Shown: positions 10,801 through 18,860 of the stretch, one piece after another
How the letters are laid out: every line of letters begins with the position of its first letter
Numbering within the stretch: position 1 is the first letter of the stretch
From: Symsagittifera roscoffensis
Lineage: Eukaryota; Xenacoelomorpha; Acoela; Convolutidae
DNA length: 64,000 nt
Assembly: GCF_963678635.1 (NCBI RefSeq)
Contig: NC_087067.1
Coordinates: forward strand, 36,650,686-36,714,685
Direction of reading: 5' to 3'
Program-made: the position numbers and the translations under genes
Notes under the pieces: generated by a model
What the model saw: only the letters and a program-made list of their open reading frames with translations
What the model was told of the DNA's origin: nothing
Database searches by the model: none

Positions 10801-13800
10801 TTATCTACAATATGAGTATTTACAATGTTTACACTTTTACGACGAGATTTACAGAGTCTGGTGAAATGGCCTTTATATTTACAGGATGTACAAGTTGTGT
10901 CCTTCGCTAGACAAACAGCCAGATGTCCTTTTGAAAAAGTCCCGCGACATTTCATACAGGTGTTGCTCCGTTCAATATTCAGGGTAGGTTCTCTTTTGAC
11001 GTTAAAATGATTGTGTACGGATGATTCCCTTGGATTTAAAATTATTTGTTAATTTTAAATGGTTTAAAATTCCCTTTTCATCAATTAGGGCGACATTGAG
11101 TTTTCGTTGTATGTCTGAATTTTTCATGTTATTTATGAGGATGTCCCTGATCCATTCGTCCTCTCCGGTGGTTTGGGGAGCATTAGCCGAAATGGCTAAA
11201 AAATGTGACATTTTTAGGTCACATTTTCTAGCCATTTCGGCTAAGGCTCCCCAAAGTTGTTGAGGTGACTCTCTGTCTCGTTGTTTCCTGTTCAATAACG
11301 TTGGCCTTTCCAATGTGACGTTCGTTTTCCTGACGAAAGCGGTAGCTAAGTGTCACCAAAACTCTTTGAATGAATTTTAGAGTTTTTTTACCTTTGAACT
11401 TTTGTCCGAAGATTCGCTTTCCCTCGTTTCCGAGGGCTAAGTACAGAATAGAACGTAATTTCTTGTCGGCTTCCTCTATTCTCATTCCGTTAAGTTTCTT
11501 AGTTTCTGATTTAGTAGATGCCGCTTCCTCATCGTCGTACCGTCTTTGTTCTTGGATGTTTCTTTCCATCCTAGCTTTTCGTTGGTTTTCCGTCGGATTG
11601 TCCAGAGTTGGTGGATGGGGATGATGTTTTTCCTAAGGATTCAGTAGATTCTCGATATCTACATTTTCGTTCGCGATTATTGTCAAGTGGAAGAGATCAC
11701 TCCAATCTTCCCTAGGTATAGGTGGGTCTGCCGTATAAATCTGCCAAAATGGAGGTATTCCTCTCACGTTAGATTCGTTATTTGACTGCGCCATGAGAAA
11801 ATGTAACTTTGTGGCAGCTAATTCTACTCTATACAATTTAGAGAATATAAGTGAATTAATCCAAAGTTAAAACCTTAAAAAGTGAAGAGAGGATTCTCTC
11901 CGCCGGAGAGAATGAAAGAGTGAAGGTCATATCTAACTAGAGTATATCAAGTGGAACCACATCAGATTACTATTTCAAAAACAGAAGTTCACAAAAATTG
12001 TGTTTCCTCAAAAACTCGAGTAGAAAGCCATGTTTTTTGATAAGATCTTCAAGTTATATTTTGGTAGAATTTAACAAAAAATTTAGCAATATTTTTTCGG
12101 GAAAGTTTTCATTTTTGCTTCCCTCAAAATATATTCCAACCTTTTTGGTTAAATCTATCGAATTGTAATATGAGAAAAAAATCCATTCTGCAAATATCGA
12201 TATCTAATTCCTTCTTATTTTCATGAATGGCAATTTTATAAAACTTTTCTTCTTGTCAAGAAATTAATTATCCTCAATTTATGAACCGATACAATTATTA
12301 GAAATGGGCGCAGTATTGCCTAGGATAAAATGCACGACCCTCAATCGTTTAATTATTTCAAATTTTTATATGCCGGAGACAATGATTTGTTGGTTTTTTA
12401 CAGAACGGTTGATTAAGCGTGCGAAAAAGCAGTTTTTATTGCTTTTTGAACAAGTATTTTTTTGAATGTTTTGAAATCATATAAAGTATCTCTGATCTAA
12501 AGAAAGAAGGAAATCAAAGAAACTAATGTACAAACAAAAAAGCTCAAGAACTATTATTATGTTATTTTCTAGAAAGCTTTGTGTGCTATCTATTTGGCTC
12601 GGAAATTAATTCAATCAAAGTTTTTTGAGTAAGAATTTGATTTAACATTATGTTACTTGTATCACCATAAACAAACAAGCCCTGCTAGCTCGTTGGTTTG
12701 ATGTTTGATTTCTCCATTTTTAAATATAACCTCAATGTCTATCAATCCAGATGTGACTTAACTCTTTGAATTTGATAGTTAAATGCTATTTTTTTAAGAG
12801 TAGATAAACGTAGTTCATCGTGATGATGTTTTTATTTTTTTTTCAGGAAATTTTGTTCAGGCTCAATTTTACTTTCTCGTGGCTTGACTTTTGATTTCTT
12901 TTTAAGTGCGTTTTTTTTCATTTTGTAAAAGAATGGCAAACTCCGCGATCGAGCAGCAAAAGTGTGAAGGTTTCAAAAAACGTGATCGACTTCTAGTTTC
13001 GAAAGTGGAATTTAGTTCTCAGATTTCCAAGCGAAATATTTTTTTTTTATTGATGCAGGTTTCTCAAGTTGGTTTATTTTTTATCGAAAAAGTGCTACTG
13101 ATAAATTATTTTAGAAATTCAAAAAGCTTGAAGGGCATCTATTTTTTTGAAAGTTAAGACTTCCCAAAGAAAAGTTAATTTTTTTCTATTAAATTGCGTT
13201 CATTGAATCTTTTCCAACTGTCTGTTGGCTATGTTCGTATCAATCAAAATTCTAATATCTGATTATTTGTGTGCTTACTACTTGACTTGAATTATAATTC
13301 ATGTCATTGGGCGCATCCTTGAAGTTGCAAGCAATTCTAATTCAATTATAATTAGTTAATGTGCTTTTACAGATCTTAAGGTCGTAGTTCGTTCATACAT
13401 GAAAAAATGTTACAGCAGTTAAGCTGATACTCTGCCAGTCAAGTTTGTTTCCTTCAACAAAAAGGAACCCTTTTTGCAGCAATTAATTACCGAGCCTTGT
13501 GAAACACTTAGTCGATAAAAATGCAATCAGATTTAAAAAGCTATTAAATCAATTTTTACAATCACCTCGAACACCTATAGTTGTTTATTCAATTAATAAG
13601 GCTTTGTGGTCAAGCGTATCAAAAGCTTTTTCACATCGATGAAAATGTTTTAATTCATGTATTCATCTAAGTTGAACCTTCTGCGCTTAGTAAGCCTAGC
13701 TGATGCATCAACAACCAAATTGAAGAAACCAAATTAATGTTTACAGATCAAATCGAATTTTTCCAGATAACTGATAATCGAAAGTGCACGGCTTTTCAAT

Positions 13801-15178
13801 AGTTTTACTGCAGTTTTTGTTTTACTGCAGTTGTTATATGAATTGGGTCGGAAGTTGATGCGTGACGCTGATACGAGAACGTGAGACTACTGATTCCGAG
13901 GTCAGAGGTTCGAATCCGACAGATTGCAAAAGTTTTATAATTCAAGTCTTATTTTTCACCTTTCTTATATCACTTTTTGAGCTGCTTTTTGTCGTTGTAT
14001 CGCTTGTGTTTGCGAAGTGAAGATTCGATCTGTAAAAAAAACTTCAAATATGTGTCTCAAGTCTCCATTGCAGGTGTTTAGTTAATTGTACTAAAAATAT
14101 ATTTTTTATTATCAATATCTCAATCATTTTTCGCTCATAAAATAACCTATTCTTCCAAGTTCTTTGACTCTATCGATGTTCAACAATTGAGCGGCTTAAG
14201 GGCTTATTTAAAAGGACTGTTTCTTGGCAGGTATCGCGTTTCATTGCAAGATTGAGTTGATGGTAATATATTTTTATCAGGTGCTGGAAATAGGGGTGTT
14301 GTGTGCTATCGCGATATTCCTCTTTCTTTCCGTGTTCAGTCTGGGTTACAGTCAGAACATAGCAAGTTACACACTGGATTTTGACAAGGGTGATTTTGAC
14401 CTGAACAGCCATTTCCTCCTCTGGAAGGATCCGGCCAAGGAAACTTCAACTGGAACGCTGCATAGATTCATGATCGAATCAGATCCAGAAGAATCTATGC
14501 GAGAAGATACTGTGCACATTCCTGTCAATCAAAGCAAGGGTATGAGTTTGTGAAATTGTTTTATTTTAACCGATAACCTGCTCGTGATCGACTTCTAGTT
14601 TCGAAAGAGGATTTTAATTTTCAGATTTCCCAGGGGAATAAAAACTTGGGGTAGTTTTATCCAAAAAATTTCGATCATAAATTGTTCTTGAAAGTGGAAG
14701 AGCTGTAAAGCCATTTTCAAAAACAAGGCATTTTTCCTTTTTTGTTTCCTTCCGTTCATTGAATTTTTTCCAACTGTCTGTTGGCTATGTTTTGATAGCT
14801 GCCAATTTGGGCAGAATGAGTAAAAAACCCCTCCTTTGACATTTCACAGATTGAAAAATTTTAATGTCTCAATTTTCAAAATAACATCAATTTAAGAAAA
14901 ATTGTCTTAAGTTTGATCAAATTTTTTTTATTCACATTGTAGGAGATTCCAGTTACGTCAAAATCCGGCAAAGTCAGAACAAGTCATCAACAAATCAGGC
15001 AAAGAGTTTATTGGCTAGGGCTTTCGCGCCTCTAGGAGAGACAGAAAAGTCGAATAACAAGGGAACCGGGTCAGTTCGTATTCCATTGGTAGAACCAGCA
15101 GCCAATGAGCCTCTTCTTAATCAGAGAGACGACGAGGAAGAAACCTCTAGCTTGGAGCAACATAAAATAACGGACTAG
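1619..15178 (+). CDS. fusl: Fuseless-like eight-pass membrane protein (whole gene, six coding exons)
   Basis: Spliced coding exons 1619-1891, 2082-2271, 2783-3016, 4547-4713, 14281-14539 and 14943-15178 join in phase into 452 codons plus a stop. The product has eight hydrophobic segments (about residues 8-30, 43-60, 82-100, 111-126, 164-183, 199-216, 245-264 and 292-309). They are arranged as four repeats, each with W-x(3)-W at the end of the odd-numbered helix (W24/W28, W95/W99, W177/W181, W265/W269), mostly followed by an acidic residue. The last 140 residues are hydrophilic and acidic, presumably cytosolic. Eight passes and this W motif recall the invertebrate Fuseless family; the Drosophila member localises presynaptic calcium channels. 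The family call is from memory of the family's shape, not a search. The start is the first in-frame ATG after a stop at 1583. The gene is convergent with the EML gene. Confidence 0.6.
2082..2271 (+). CDS. gene 1 coding exon 2 (TM3 end, TM4)
   Basis: The acceptor is 'aattgtag' at 2074-2081 and the donor CAG|GTTAAG after 2271. It enters in phase 0 and leaves with one base. It encodes 'FLWKSWWDMLD', the second copy of the W-x(3)-W unit, then TM4 rich in Cys, Ile and Leu, and a polar Thr-rich loop. Confidence 0.6.
2783..3016 (+). CDS. gene 1 coding exon 3 (TM5, TM6)
   Basis: The acceptor is 'tttgacgcag' and the donor CCAG|GTGGGG. It enters with two bases of a split Gly codon and leaves with one. 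It encodes an N-glycosylation sequon (N161-I-T), TM5 ending 'VWTQVWNLTD', the loop 'FLLPGDEHYY' (compare 'FPDDAEHY' in exon 1), then TM6 and a Cys-rich turn. Confidence 0.6.
3423..3835 (+). repeat. dispersed repeat family R1, copy 1 (in gene 1 intron 3)
   Basis: This stretch matches the reverse complement of about 20765-21190. Shared landmarks in the same order are 'cgtcttaattcg', 'gagcaggcttacaacagct', 'aaaacttaatttaaagc', 'agctccattttgggaac' and 'actatggtcgg', then the 'accgg(c/t)tatcc' end. No open frame is shared, so it is probably a non-autonomous mobile element. Confidence 0.6.
3957..4052 (+). repeat. two-copy 49-bp tandem repeat with internal hairpins
   Basis: 'tatagaatggacgaactt' at 3957 recurs with one change at 4006. 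Each copy contains 'aaccagcccaaatctggtt' or a close variant, whose ends are complementary (a 6-8 bp stem with a 7-base loop). Confidence 0.5.
4240..4400 (+). mobile_element. possible tRNA-derived SINE copy
   Basis: 'gtggctcggg' followed about 30 bases later by 'gcagttcgaagccgacc' resembles an A-box and a B-box with tRNA T-arm spacing. It resembles the better copies at 13850 and 18650. The remainder is too diverged to place its ends. Confidence 0.3.
4547..4713 (+). CDS. gene 1 coding exon 4 (TM7)
   Basis: The acceptor is 'tttactgaatttag' and the donor AAG|GTTAGG; it exits in phase 0. An acidic/basic linker precedes TM7, which ends 'CWRGVWGFGDYF', the clearest copy of the repeated W-x(3)-W-x(3)-D unit. 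The exon is markedly richer in GC than its flanks. The intron that follows is 9,567 bp long. Confidence 0.65.
5033..5185 (-). mobile_element. LTR fragment plus polypurine tract of a second Gypsy copy
   Basis: The sequence from 'ggttacgtaatcgttagct' to 'taactgca' is nearly identical to the right part of the LTR at 5574-5841. It is followed by the same 15-base polypurine complement and about 20 bases of internal sequence. It is therefore the 3'-LTR junction of another copy of the same family, cut off at its left side. Confidence 0.7.
5574..5841 (-). repeat. 3' LTR of the Gypsy-type element
   Basis: It begins TGATAAAATGT and ends CTAACTGCA on the + strand, so the minus-strand LTR has TG...CA ends. 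It matches the truncated 5' LTR at 11794-11964 with many substitutions and one gap. On the minus strand 'ccactttatatactc' offers a TATA-like promoter element. The left boundary is set by the end of similarity between the two LTRs and by the primer-site position. Confidence 0.75.
5842..5856 (-). other. polypurine tract of the Gypsy-type element
   Basis: On the minus strand AAAGGGGAGAAAAGG lies directly before the LTR start TGCAGTTAG, the expected place for the plus-strand priming tract. The same tract is next to the LTR fragment ending at 5149. Confidence 0.75.
6460..7474 (-). pseudogene. C-terminal tail of the Gypsy-type polyprotein
   Basis: Two minus-strand open frames (7076-7474 and 6460-6957) are separated by a break. 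They encode Lys/Ser-rich then acidic Ser/Thr/Asp-rich sequence, including 'DWEWIAVGFPC'. Their position after integrase and before the polypurine tract marks them as the polyprotein tail. No chromodomain or env feature is visible. Confidence 0.6.
7562..8416 (-). pseudogene. integrase region of the Gypsy-type element
   Basis: An open frame of 284 codons. The N-terminal zinc-binding part shows 'HETHP' and, about 32 residues on, 'CSEC' (HHCC type), with the usual 'YIWWPHI' between. The catalytic core keeps all three acidic residues: D in 'LDFAGP', D in 'VDHASCF' 52 residues later, and E in 'NGLVEK' 35 positions further (DDE). The frame ends in the C-terminal part. It is the best preserved piece of the element, but its neighbours are frameshifted. 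Confidence 0.85.
8872..9321 (-). pseudogene. RNase H region of the Gypsy-type element
   Basis: 'SHNDLGASLEQ' corresponds to the usual DAS-x-x-G-x-G-x-x-L-x-Q strand with the first Asp lost. 'STNELELLGVV' holds the catalytic Glu and 'VITDHKAL' a catalytic Asp. Loss of the first acidic residue and the broken flanking frames indicate decay. Confidence 0.8.
9370..10176 (-). pseudogene. reverse transcriptase region of the Gypsy-type element
   Basis: Three overlapping frames carry successive RT blocks: the N-terminal finger with 'VPLHLLDSVKTELNRL', a middle piece, and the palm with 'LKNAYSQLALD' (first catalytic Asp region), 'GLATCNEFQRVMD' and 'YLDDILIAS' (the YxDD box). Frameshifts near 9830 and 9990 split it, so it is inactive. 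Confidence 0.85.
10390..10640 (-). pseudogene. retropepsin-like protease region of the Gypsy-type element
   Basis: In two minus-strand frames, 'VDSASPVSF' resembles the protease active-site strand (D-S/T-G/A). Downstream come 'LKTYPEDKA' and 'INISGKVIV', in the order expected between the gag zinc knuckles and RT. At least two frameshifts and a stop interrupt it. Both strands carry open frames here; only the minus strand makes sense. Confidence 0.55.
10740..11794 (-). pseudogene. gag region of the Gypsy-type element with zinc knuckles
   Basis: The gag start ATG (11794-11792) overlaps the last base of the LTR and the primer-binding-like site. Frames at 11633-11794, 11228-11569, 11002-11313 and 10740-10955 give successive gag pieces. 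They end in two zinc knuckles: one variant C-x2-C-x7-H-x3-C and one canonical C-x2-C-x4-H-x4-C ('CTSCKYKGHFTRLC'). A foldback of gag sequence sits at 11170-11253. Confidence 0.75.
11170..11253. repeat. 84-bp near-perfect inverted repeat inside gag
   Basis: Arms of about 38 bases read 'ttggggagcattagccgaaa' inward on the left and as its complement on the right ('tttcggctaaggctccccaa'), with an 8-base centre. One arm is the ordinary gag coding sequence (W-G-A-L-A-E-M), so the other is a local inverted duplication. Confidence 0.8.
11794..11964 (-). repeat. truncated 5' LTR of the Gypsy-type element
   Basis: It matches the 3' LTR from 'tgagaaaatgtaac' to 'aagtggaaccacatca', then similarity stops abruptly. 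About 36 bases present in the other LTR ('gtgacttgttaggattgtta' region) are missing. The outer end and the target duplication are therefore lost. Confidence 0.75.
11965..12979. other. intronic AT-rich DNA, no feature seen
   Basis: Part of gene 1 intron 4. No coding frame, repeat or RNA gene is supported. Confidence 0.4.
12980..13250 (+). repeat. dispersed repeat family R2, copy 1
   Basis: It shares 'cgtgatcgacttctagtttc' near its left end and 'tccaactgtctgttggctat' near its right end with 14583-14795, in the same order and spacing range. A more diverged copy lies at about 16640-16860. No coding frame is shared. Confidence 0.5.
13845..14040 (+). mobile_element. tRNA-derived SINE
   Basis: The run from about 13850 to 13925 reads like a tRNA: an A-box-like 'tgatgcgtgacg', then 'gactactgattccgaggtc' as the anticodon arm region, and 'aggttcgaatccgac', a perfect B-box with T-arm. 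It is followed by a pyrimidine-rich stretch and 'gcttgtgtttgcgaagtgaa', shared with 16346-16365. A functional tRNA is unlikely because the acceptor stem does not close. Confidence 0.5.
14281..14539 (+). CDS. gene 1 coding exon 5 (TM8 and start of the cytosolic tail)
   Basis: The acceptor is 'atatttttatcag' and the donor AAGG|GTATGAG. It enters in phase 0 and leaves with one base. TM8 (about residues 292-309) is followed by an acidic, non-hydrophobic tail containing 'SDPEESMREDT'. An open frame continues upstream of 14281 but is intronic and not hydrophobic. Confidence 0.65.
14583..14800 (+). repeat. dispersed repeat family R2, copy 2 (gene 1 intron 5)
   Basis: This copy of the repeat at 12980-13250 fills more than half of the 403-bp intron between coding exons 5 and 6. 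Confidence 0.5.
14943..15178 (+). CDS. gene 1 terminal coding exon 6 (C-terminal tail)
   Basis: The acceptor is 'attcacattgtag'. The exon completes the split Gly codon and runs 78 codons to TAG at 15176-15178. It is hydrophilic, with Ser/Asn/Gln/Lys first and an acidic run 'QRDDEEETSSLEQ' near the end. It would be missed by ORF scanning because it is short, but phase and splice site fit exactly. Confidence 0.55.
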
Positions 15179-15399
15179 TTCGAACTTAGTCCTACGTTTT
15201 ACGAGCGCAGTTCTCTCTTAATTGTTAAGTTATTTCAATGAATTCTATTTTATCTTCTGGTGTTAATCATAAATCAATACTTAGTGCACATAAAATGACG
15301 GTCATGTTTTGCAACCTCTAGAAACAAAAAAGATACCTTAGATTGGGACAACATATTGCACTGCTTAGCTTCTCGACCAAGGAGAAATATGACACTTAT

Positions 15400-15405
15400 A
15401 ATAAA
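15400..15405 (+). terminator. candidate polyadenylation signal of gene 1
   Basis: An AATAAA hexamer 222 bases after the stop codon of gene 1, in AT-rich DNA. It is the first canonical hexamer seen downstream on the + strand; use in vivo is inferred. Confidence 0.4.
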
Positions 15406-16139
15406 ATTCCTGAAAATTATACTCTAATAATTCTTCATAGACGTTGCAAATTATCGGCCAGATCTTCATGAATTTTGAAGTTTTTTACTCTACGTTTAAT
15501 CATGTTTGATGACAGGTGTAGCAGTGTGTTATCGGGGTAGTTGTCGCGCAATCAAATTGTCCGTTAGACGGGAACTCAAACTGTATAAACTTTCTTCTGG
15601 CTAAATGAAACGTATCATTCTGTTTTAATGTCTATAATAATGAATTAGTTTTGGTGTAATTAGTTTTAATGTAAAATTGTATTGTATCATAAATATTGAA
15701 TGAATTTGAATTGTTTTCATCTGTGCTGTTTTTACAGAATTTCCGCAATTTAAGGCGTGAGTGTTTCCGACGGCACTTAGTTTTATGTATCTGCACCACT
15801 CAGTTAATGAGTTCTGCATGGTTAAATTTGTGTCATTTTGAAGCTTAATCAAGGGGTTCTATTTCTACAAAATGTTTGAGCACGCAACTCTTAAAACGAA
15901 GAACCCCGACAAAAATGAAGAAAAATGGTTGTTTCTACTGTTTAGCAAGTTTTTAGACATCAGGGTTGCTGCTTCAGGAGAAGATAGTTTCGAATGTTTT
16001 AGGTCGAACAAACAATTTCTGAGCTTTCTTGAAAATGCAAAAACCTGATTTAGGAAAAAATAGAAAAAAAAGGTTTTCGTGGCAGTGAAGCTTTTGGATT
16101 TGACCCGAAATGGCTTTGGCAGTTTCATAGCACGTGTTG

Positions 16140-16400
16140 TCGTCCACTGTATTATCGCTAGCTAATGAGTCGTGTAGTCGATAGTAGGGCAGTCGAATTG
16201 ATTAGCTGGATGTCTGAGGACTCAGAATCTTAGATGTGCGAGGACTGAGGTCCCGTAGAGCTTTTTTTCCAATTAAATTTTTTTTGTCTTTTCAATTTTT
16301 CTCTTTAAACCTTTTTAAAGCTACAGTTTGTTGTTTTTTTTGCTTGTGTTTGCAAGTGAAGCTGTGACTCTGATTTTTGAAGTTTCGGAGAGGTTTTTTG
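16140..16400 (+). mobile_element. probable diverged SINE copy
   Basis: 'gatgtctgaggactcagaat' and 'gcgaggactgaggtcccg' resemble the tRNA-like head of the copy at 13850 with a damaged B-box. It shares the downstream 'gcttgtgtttgc(g)aagtga' tail segment with that copy. Confidence 0.35.
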
Positions 16401-17584
16401 AAATAGTTCTGATGTTTTTCTTCGAATTTTCCTCTTCTTTTTCCAGCCTAAAATTGTGCAGAATTGTCTCTCCATTATTTGAACAGCATGAGCTACTTCC
16501 GCTGACTAAAGCGTACTTACTGCTGCTTGTATTATGCTGTTGTGGTCAAGTACATTCGTTAAGTGCTAGCGAATGAACTGTCCTTCAAATTAAAAAGCTT
16601 GAGTGAATACGTGGAGTTTACATTGTGTTTGAAATCTAGCTTGCTGCGGAAAAATTACCAAGAGATACTTTTTTTTCTAAAAAGCATAATTTGGAGAAAA
16701 AATTTAATATGCAACAAGCCTTGAAATTCAAAAAACTTAAAATTTATTGTTCCATAATTCGAAAATGTTTTTTGTACACCTCAATATTTTTCCAGCTATC
16801 TGTTTGCTATGTTTTGTGTCAAGTTTGATCAACGAGCTTGTTTTTCCCCACGATGGTACAAATCAATGAGTTCAATTTTTTTTTGAGGAAAATCCTAAAA
16901 AAATCTTCAGAAAAAAATATAAGTTATAGTTAAGCTTTCTGAAAATATAAGTTACTTTTTGAAAATTTTCAATATTCAAATTGCTTTTCATAGTTTGACA
17001 GCAAACTGTCGAGCGTAGTGTTTTTTCATGACTACTTTTTCCTACCTAACTAGCAAATGAAACTGCTCAATTGATTACACCGAAGACTTTAGTCAAGGTG
17101 TTATGGTATCGTGTAACGGGTTTTTTTTTTAATGTTGTCTGTTGTCAAGTGTCGACAAATAACGTCCACAGTTATCAATTATCATGTGGGCTGGACTATA
17201 TCGCGCACTTTCTGGATGTCTAGTTGTAGACAAATTTTTGTTATGTCTCTCAAATCGTTCAAATGTACCTTGTTATATTTTTGATTGACTAGCAGTAGAT
17301 GAGTTCTTTGTGATAATTTTCTTTGAATCTTTTTTGAAATTTACCATTACTGCATTTTATTCATTCTCTTAGAGGGTCACAGTTGACAATGCAGGTCACG
17401 TCGAAGAGTACGAGCATTTTGGACTACGTGTTTTAAGAATTTACAATCTGTTTTAATGTACGACCAATAAATTTTACACCTTAATTTTTAAAAAAAAAAA
17501 CATTTTCAATTCTTCCCTTGCCATTCTGAACAGGTGGTTACAAAGTTTTAGCTAGTCACTGTATGATTTTCTGCCAGCAGCTCA

Positions 17585-18402
17585 ACTGGTCTGTGTATAC
17601 TTGTATTAGGTACACAGTTTTTTTTCAACTGCTGTGTATACTTGTATTAGGTACACTGTAGTTTCAATCAATTGATCTGTGTATACTTGTATTAGGTACA
17701 CAGTTATTCTATTTCAACTTTTGTGTATACTTGTATTAGGTACACTGTAGTTTCAATCAACTGGTCTGTGTATACTTGTATTAGGTACAGTTTTTTTTCA
17801 ACTGCTGTGTATACTTGTATTAGGTACACTGTAGTTTCAATCAACTGATCTGTGTATACTTGTATTCGGAGGTACACAGTTATTCTATTTCAACTTTTGT
17901 GTATACTTGTATTAGGTACTCTGTAGTTTCAATCAACTGGTCTGTGTATACTTGTATTAGGTACACAGTTTTTTTTCAACTGCTGTGTATACTTGTATTA
18001 GGTACACTGTAGTTTCAATCAACTGATCTGTGTATACTTGTATTAGGTACACAGTTTTTCTATTTCAACTGCTGTGTATACTTGTATTAGGTACACTGTA
18101 GTTTCAATCAACTGGTCTGTGTATACTTGTATTAGGTACACAGTTTTTTTTCAACTGCTGTGTATACTTGTATTAGGTACACTGTAGTTTCAATCAACTG
18201 GTCTGTGTATACTTGTATTAGGTACACAGTTTTTCTATTTCAACTGCTGTGTATACTTGTATTAGGTACACTGTAGTTTCAATCAACTGATCGTGTATAC
18301 TTGTATTAGGTACACAGTTTCTTTAGTTTAACTGATCTGTGTATACTTGTAATAGGTACACTGTAGTTTCAATTAACTGGTCTGTGTATACTTGTATTAG
18401 GT
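17585..18402 (+). repeat. minisatellite, 19 units of about 44 bp in alternating types
   Basis: The 19-base core 'gtgtatacttgtattaggta' (or a one-to-few-base variant) occurs 19 times. Two unit types alternate: type a continues 'cacagttttttttcaactgc', type b 'cactgtagtttcaatcaact'. The alternation gives an 85-90 bp dimer. In type a, 'ctgtgta' and 'tacacag' flank a 13-base loop, so each unit can form a hairpin. It lies between the two convergent gene ends. Confidence 0.9.
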
Positions 18403-18639
18403 GTAAAACAGGAGGCGTTTTGCTACACATACAAACACAATCTTTTGTATTTTATTATAGCTATAGAAATTGATCTACAATGCGTAAGTACGACATTTAG
18501 TTCTACGATTGTTATTTCAGGTCCTTTGTCCTACGATTTTTTGTTCTAGAACTGTTATTCTTCAATTATTAGTTGTTCAAGTTGTTTGGTTTTTGCTTCA
18601 GTTTCTATGCCTTCGGTGTATTGCGCGTAGCGCCTATGT

Positions 18640-18860
18640 TAGCACTTGTGCAATAATAACGATCTGTAGCATTAGAATATCATTTGTGGCTAGGTTTTGG
18701 CAGTCAGTAAGCGTTCGCGGCTGAAAATTAAGATCGTGAGACACCAAGTCTTGATGTAGCGGGCTCGAATCCGACATATAGCAAGAGTTATACTAACTAC
18801 TTCGAGGATTCGTCTGTGTTTCATAGTATTTTACAGTGCATATATGATGCAGAGATAAGA
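18640..18860 (+). mobile_element. tRNA-derived SINE, second clear copy
   Basis: 'cgtgagacaccaagtcttga' followed by 'gcgggctcgaatccgacata' aligns with the copy at 13850 ('cgtgagactactgattccga' and 'aggttcgaatccgac'). It includes a B-box differing by one base from consensus. Element ends are not clear. Confidence 0.45.

Larger units (their letters stand above)
5574..11964 (-). mobile_element. decayed Ty3/Gypsy-type LTR retrotransposon in gene 1 intron 4
   Basis: A 6.4 kb minus-strand element with the order LTR, gag, protease, reverse transcriptase, RNase H, integrase, C-terminal tail, polypurine tract, LTR. This domain order is that of Ty3/Gypsy. All frames are broken by shifts and stops, so it is no longer autonomous. 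The 3' LTR is whole (268 bp); the 5' LTR is cut after about 171 bp. A primer-binding-site-like TGGCGCAGTC follows the 5' LTR directly. It lies antisense to the host gene, within an intron. Confidence 0.85.
15179..17584. other. intergenic region downstream of gene 1
   Basis: Holds the gene 1 polyadenylation signal, the SINE-like copy at 16140 and a diverged R2 copy at about 16640-16860. The short open frames here (for example minus 15625-15852 and 15865-16128) have no recognisable content. Confidence 0.4.

Noticed and set aside
9959-11624. Several + strand open frames of 60-110 codons
   Set aside because: They are mirror frames of the minus-strand gag, protease and RT of the Gypsy-type element.
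13850-13925. Functional tRNA gene
   Set aside because: B-box and anticodon-arm-like sequence are present, but the acceptor stem does not pair and copies share non-tRNA tails, so a SINE is the better reading.
17585-18402. Possible CRISPR array (short repeats at regular spacing)
   Set aside because: Spacers are only two alternating near-identical sequences and the DNA is clearly animal; this is a minisatellite.
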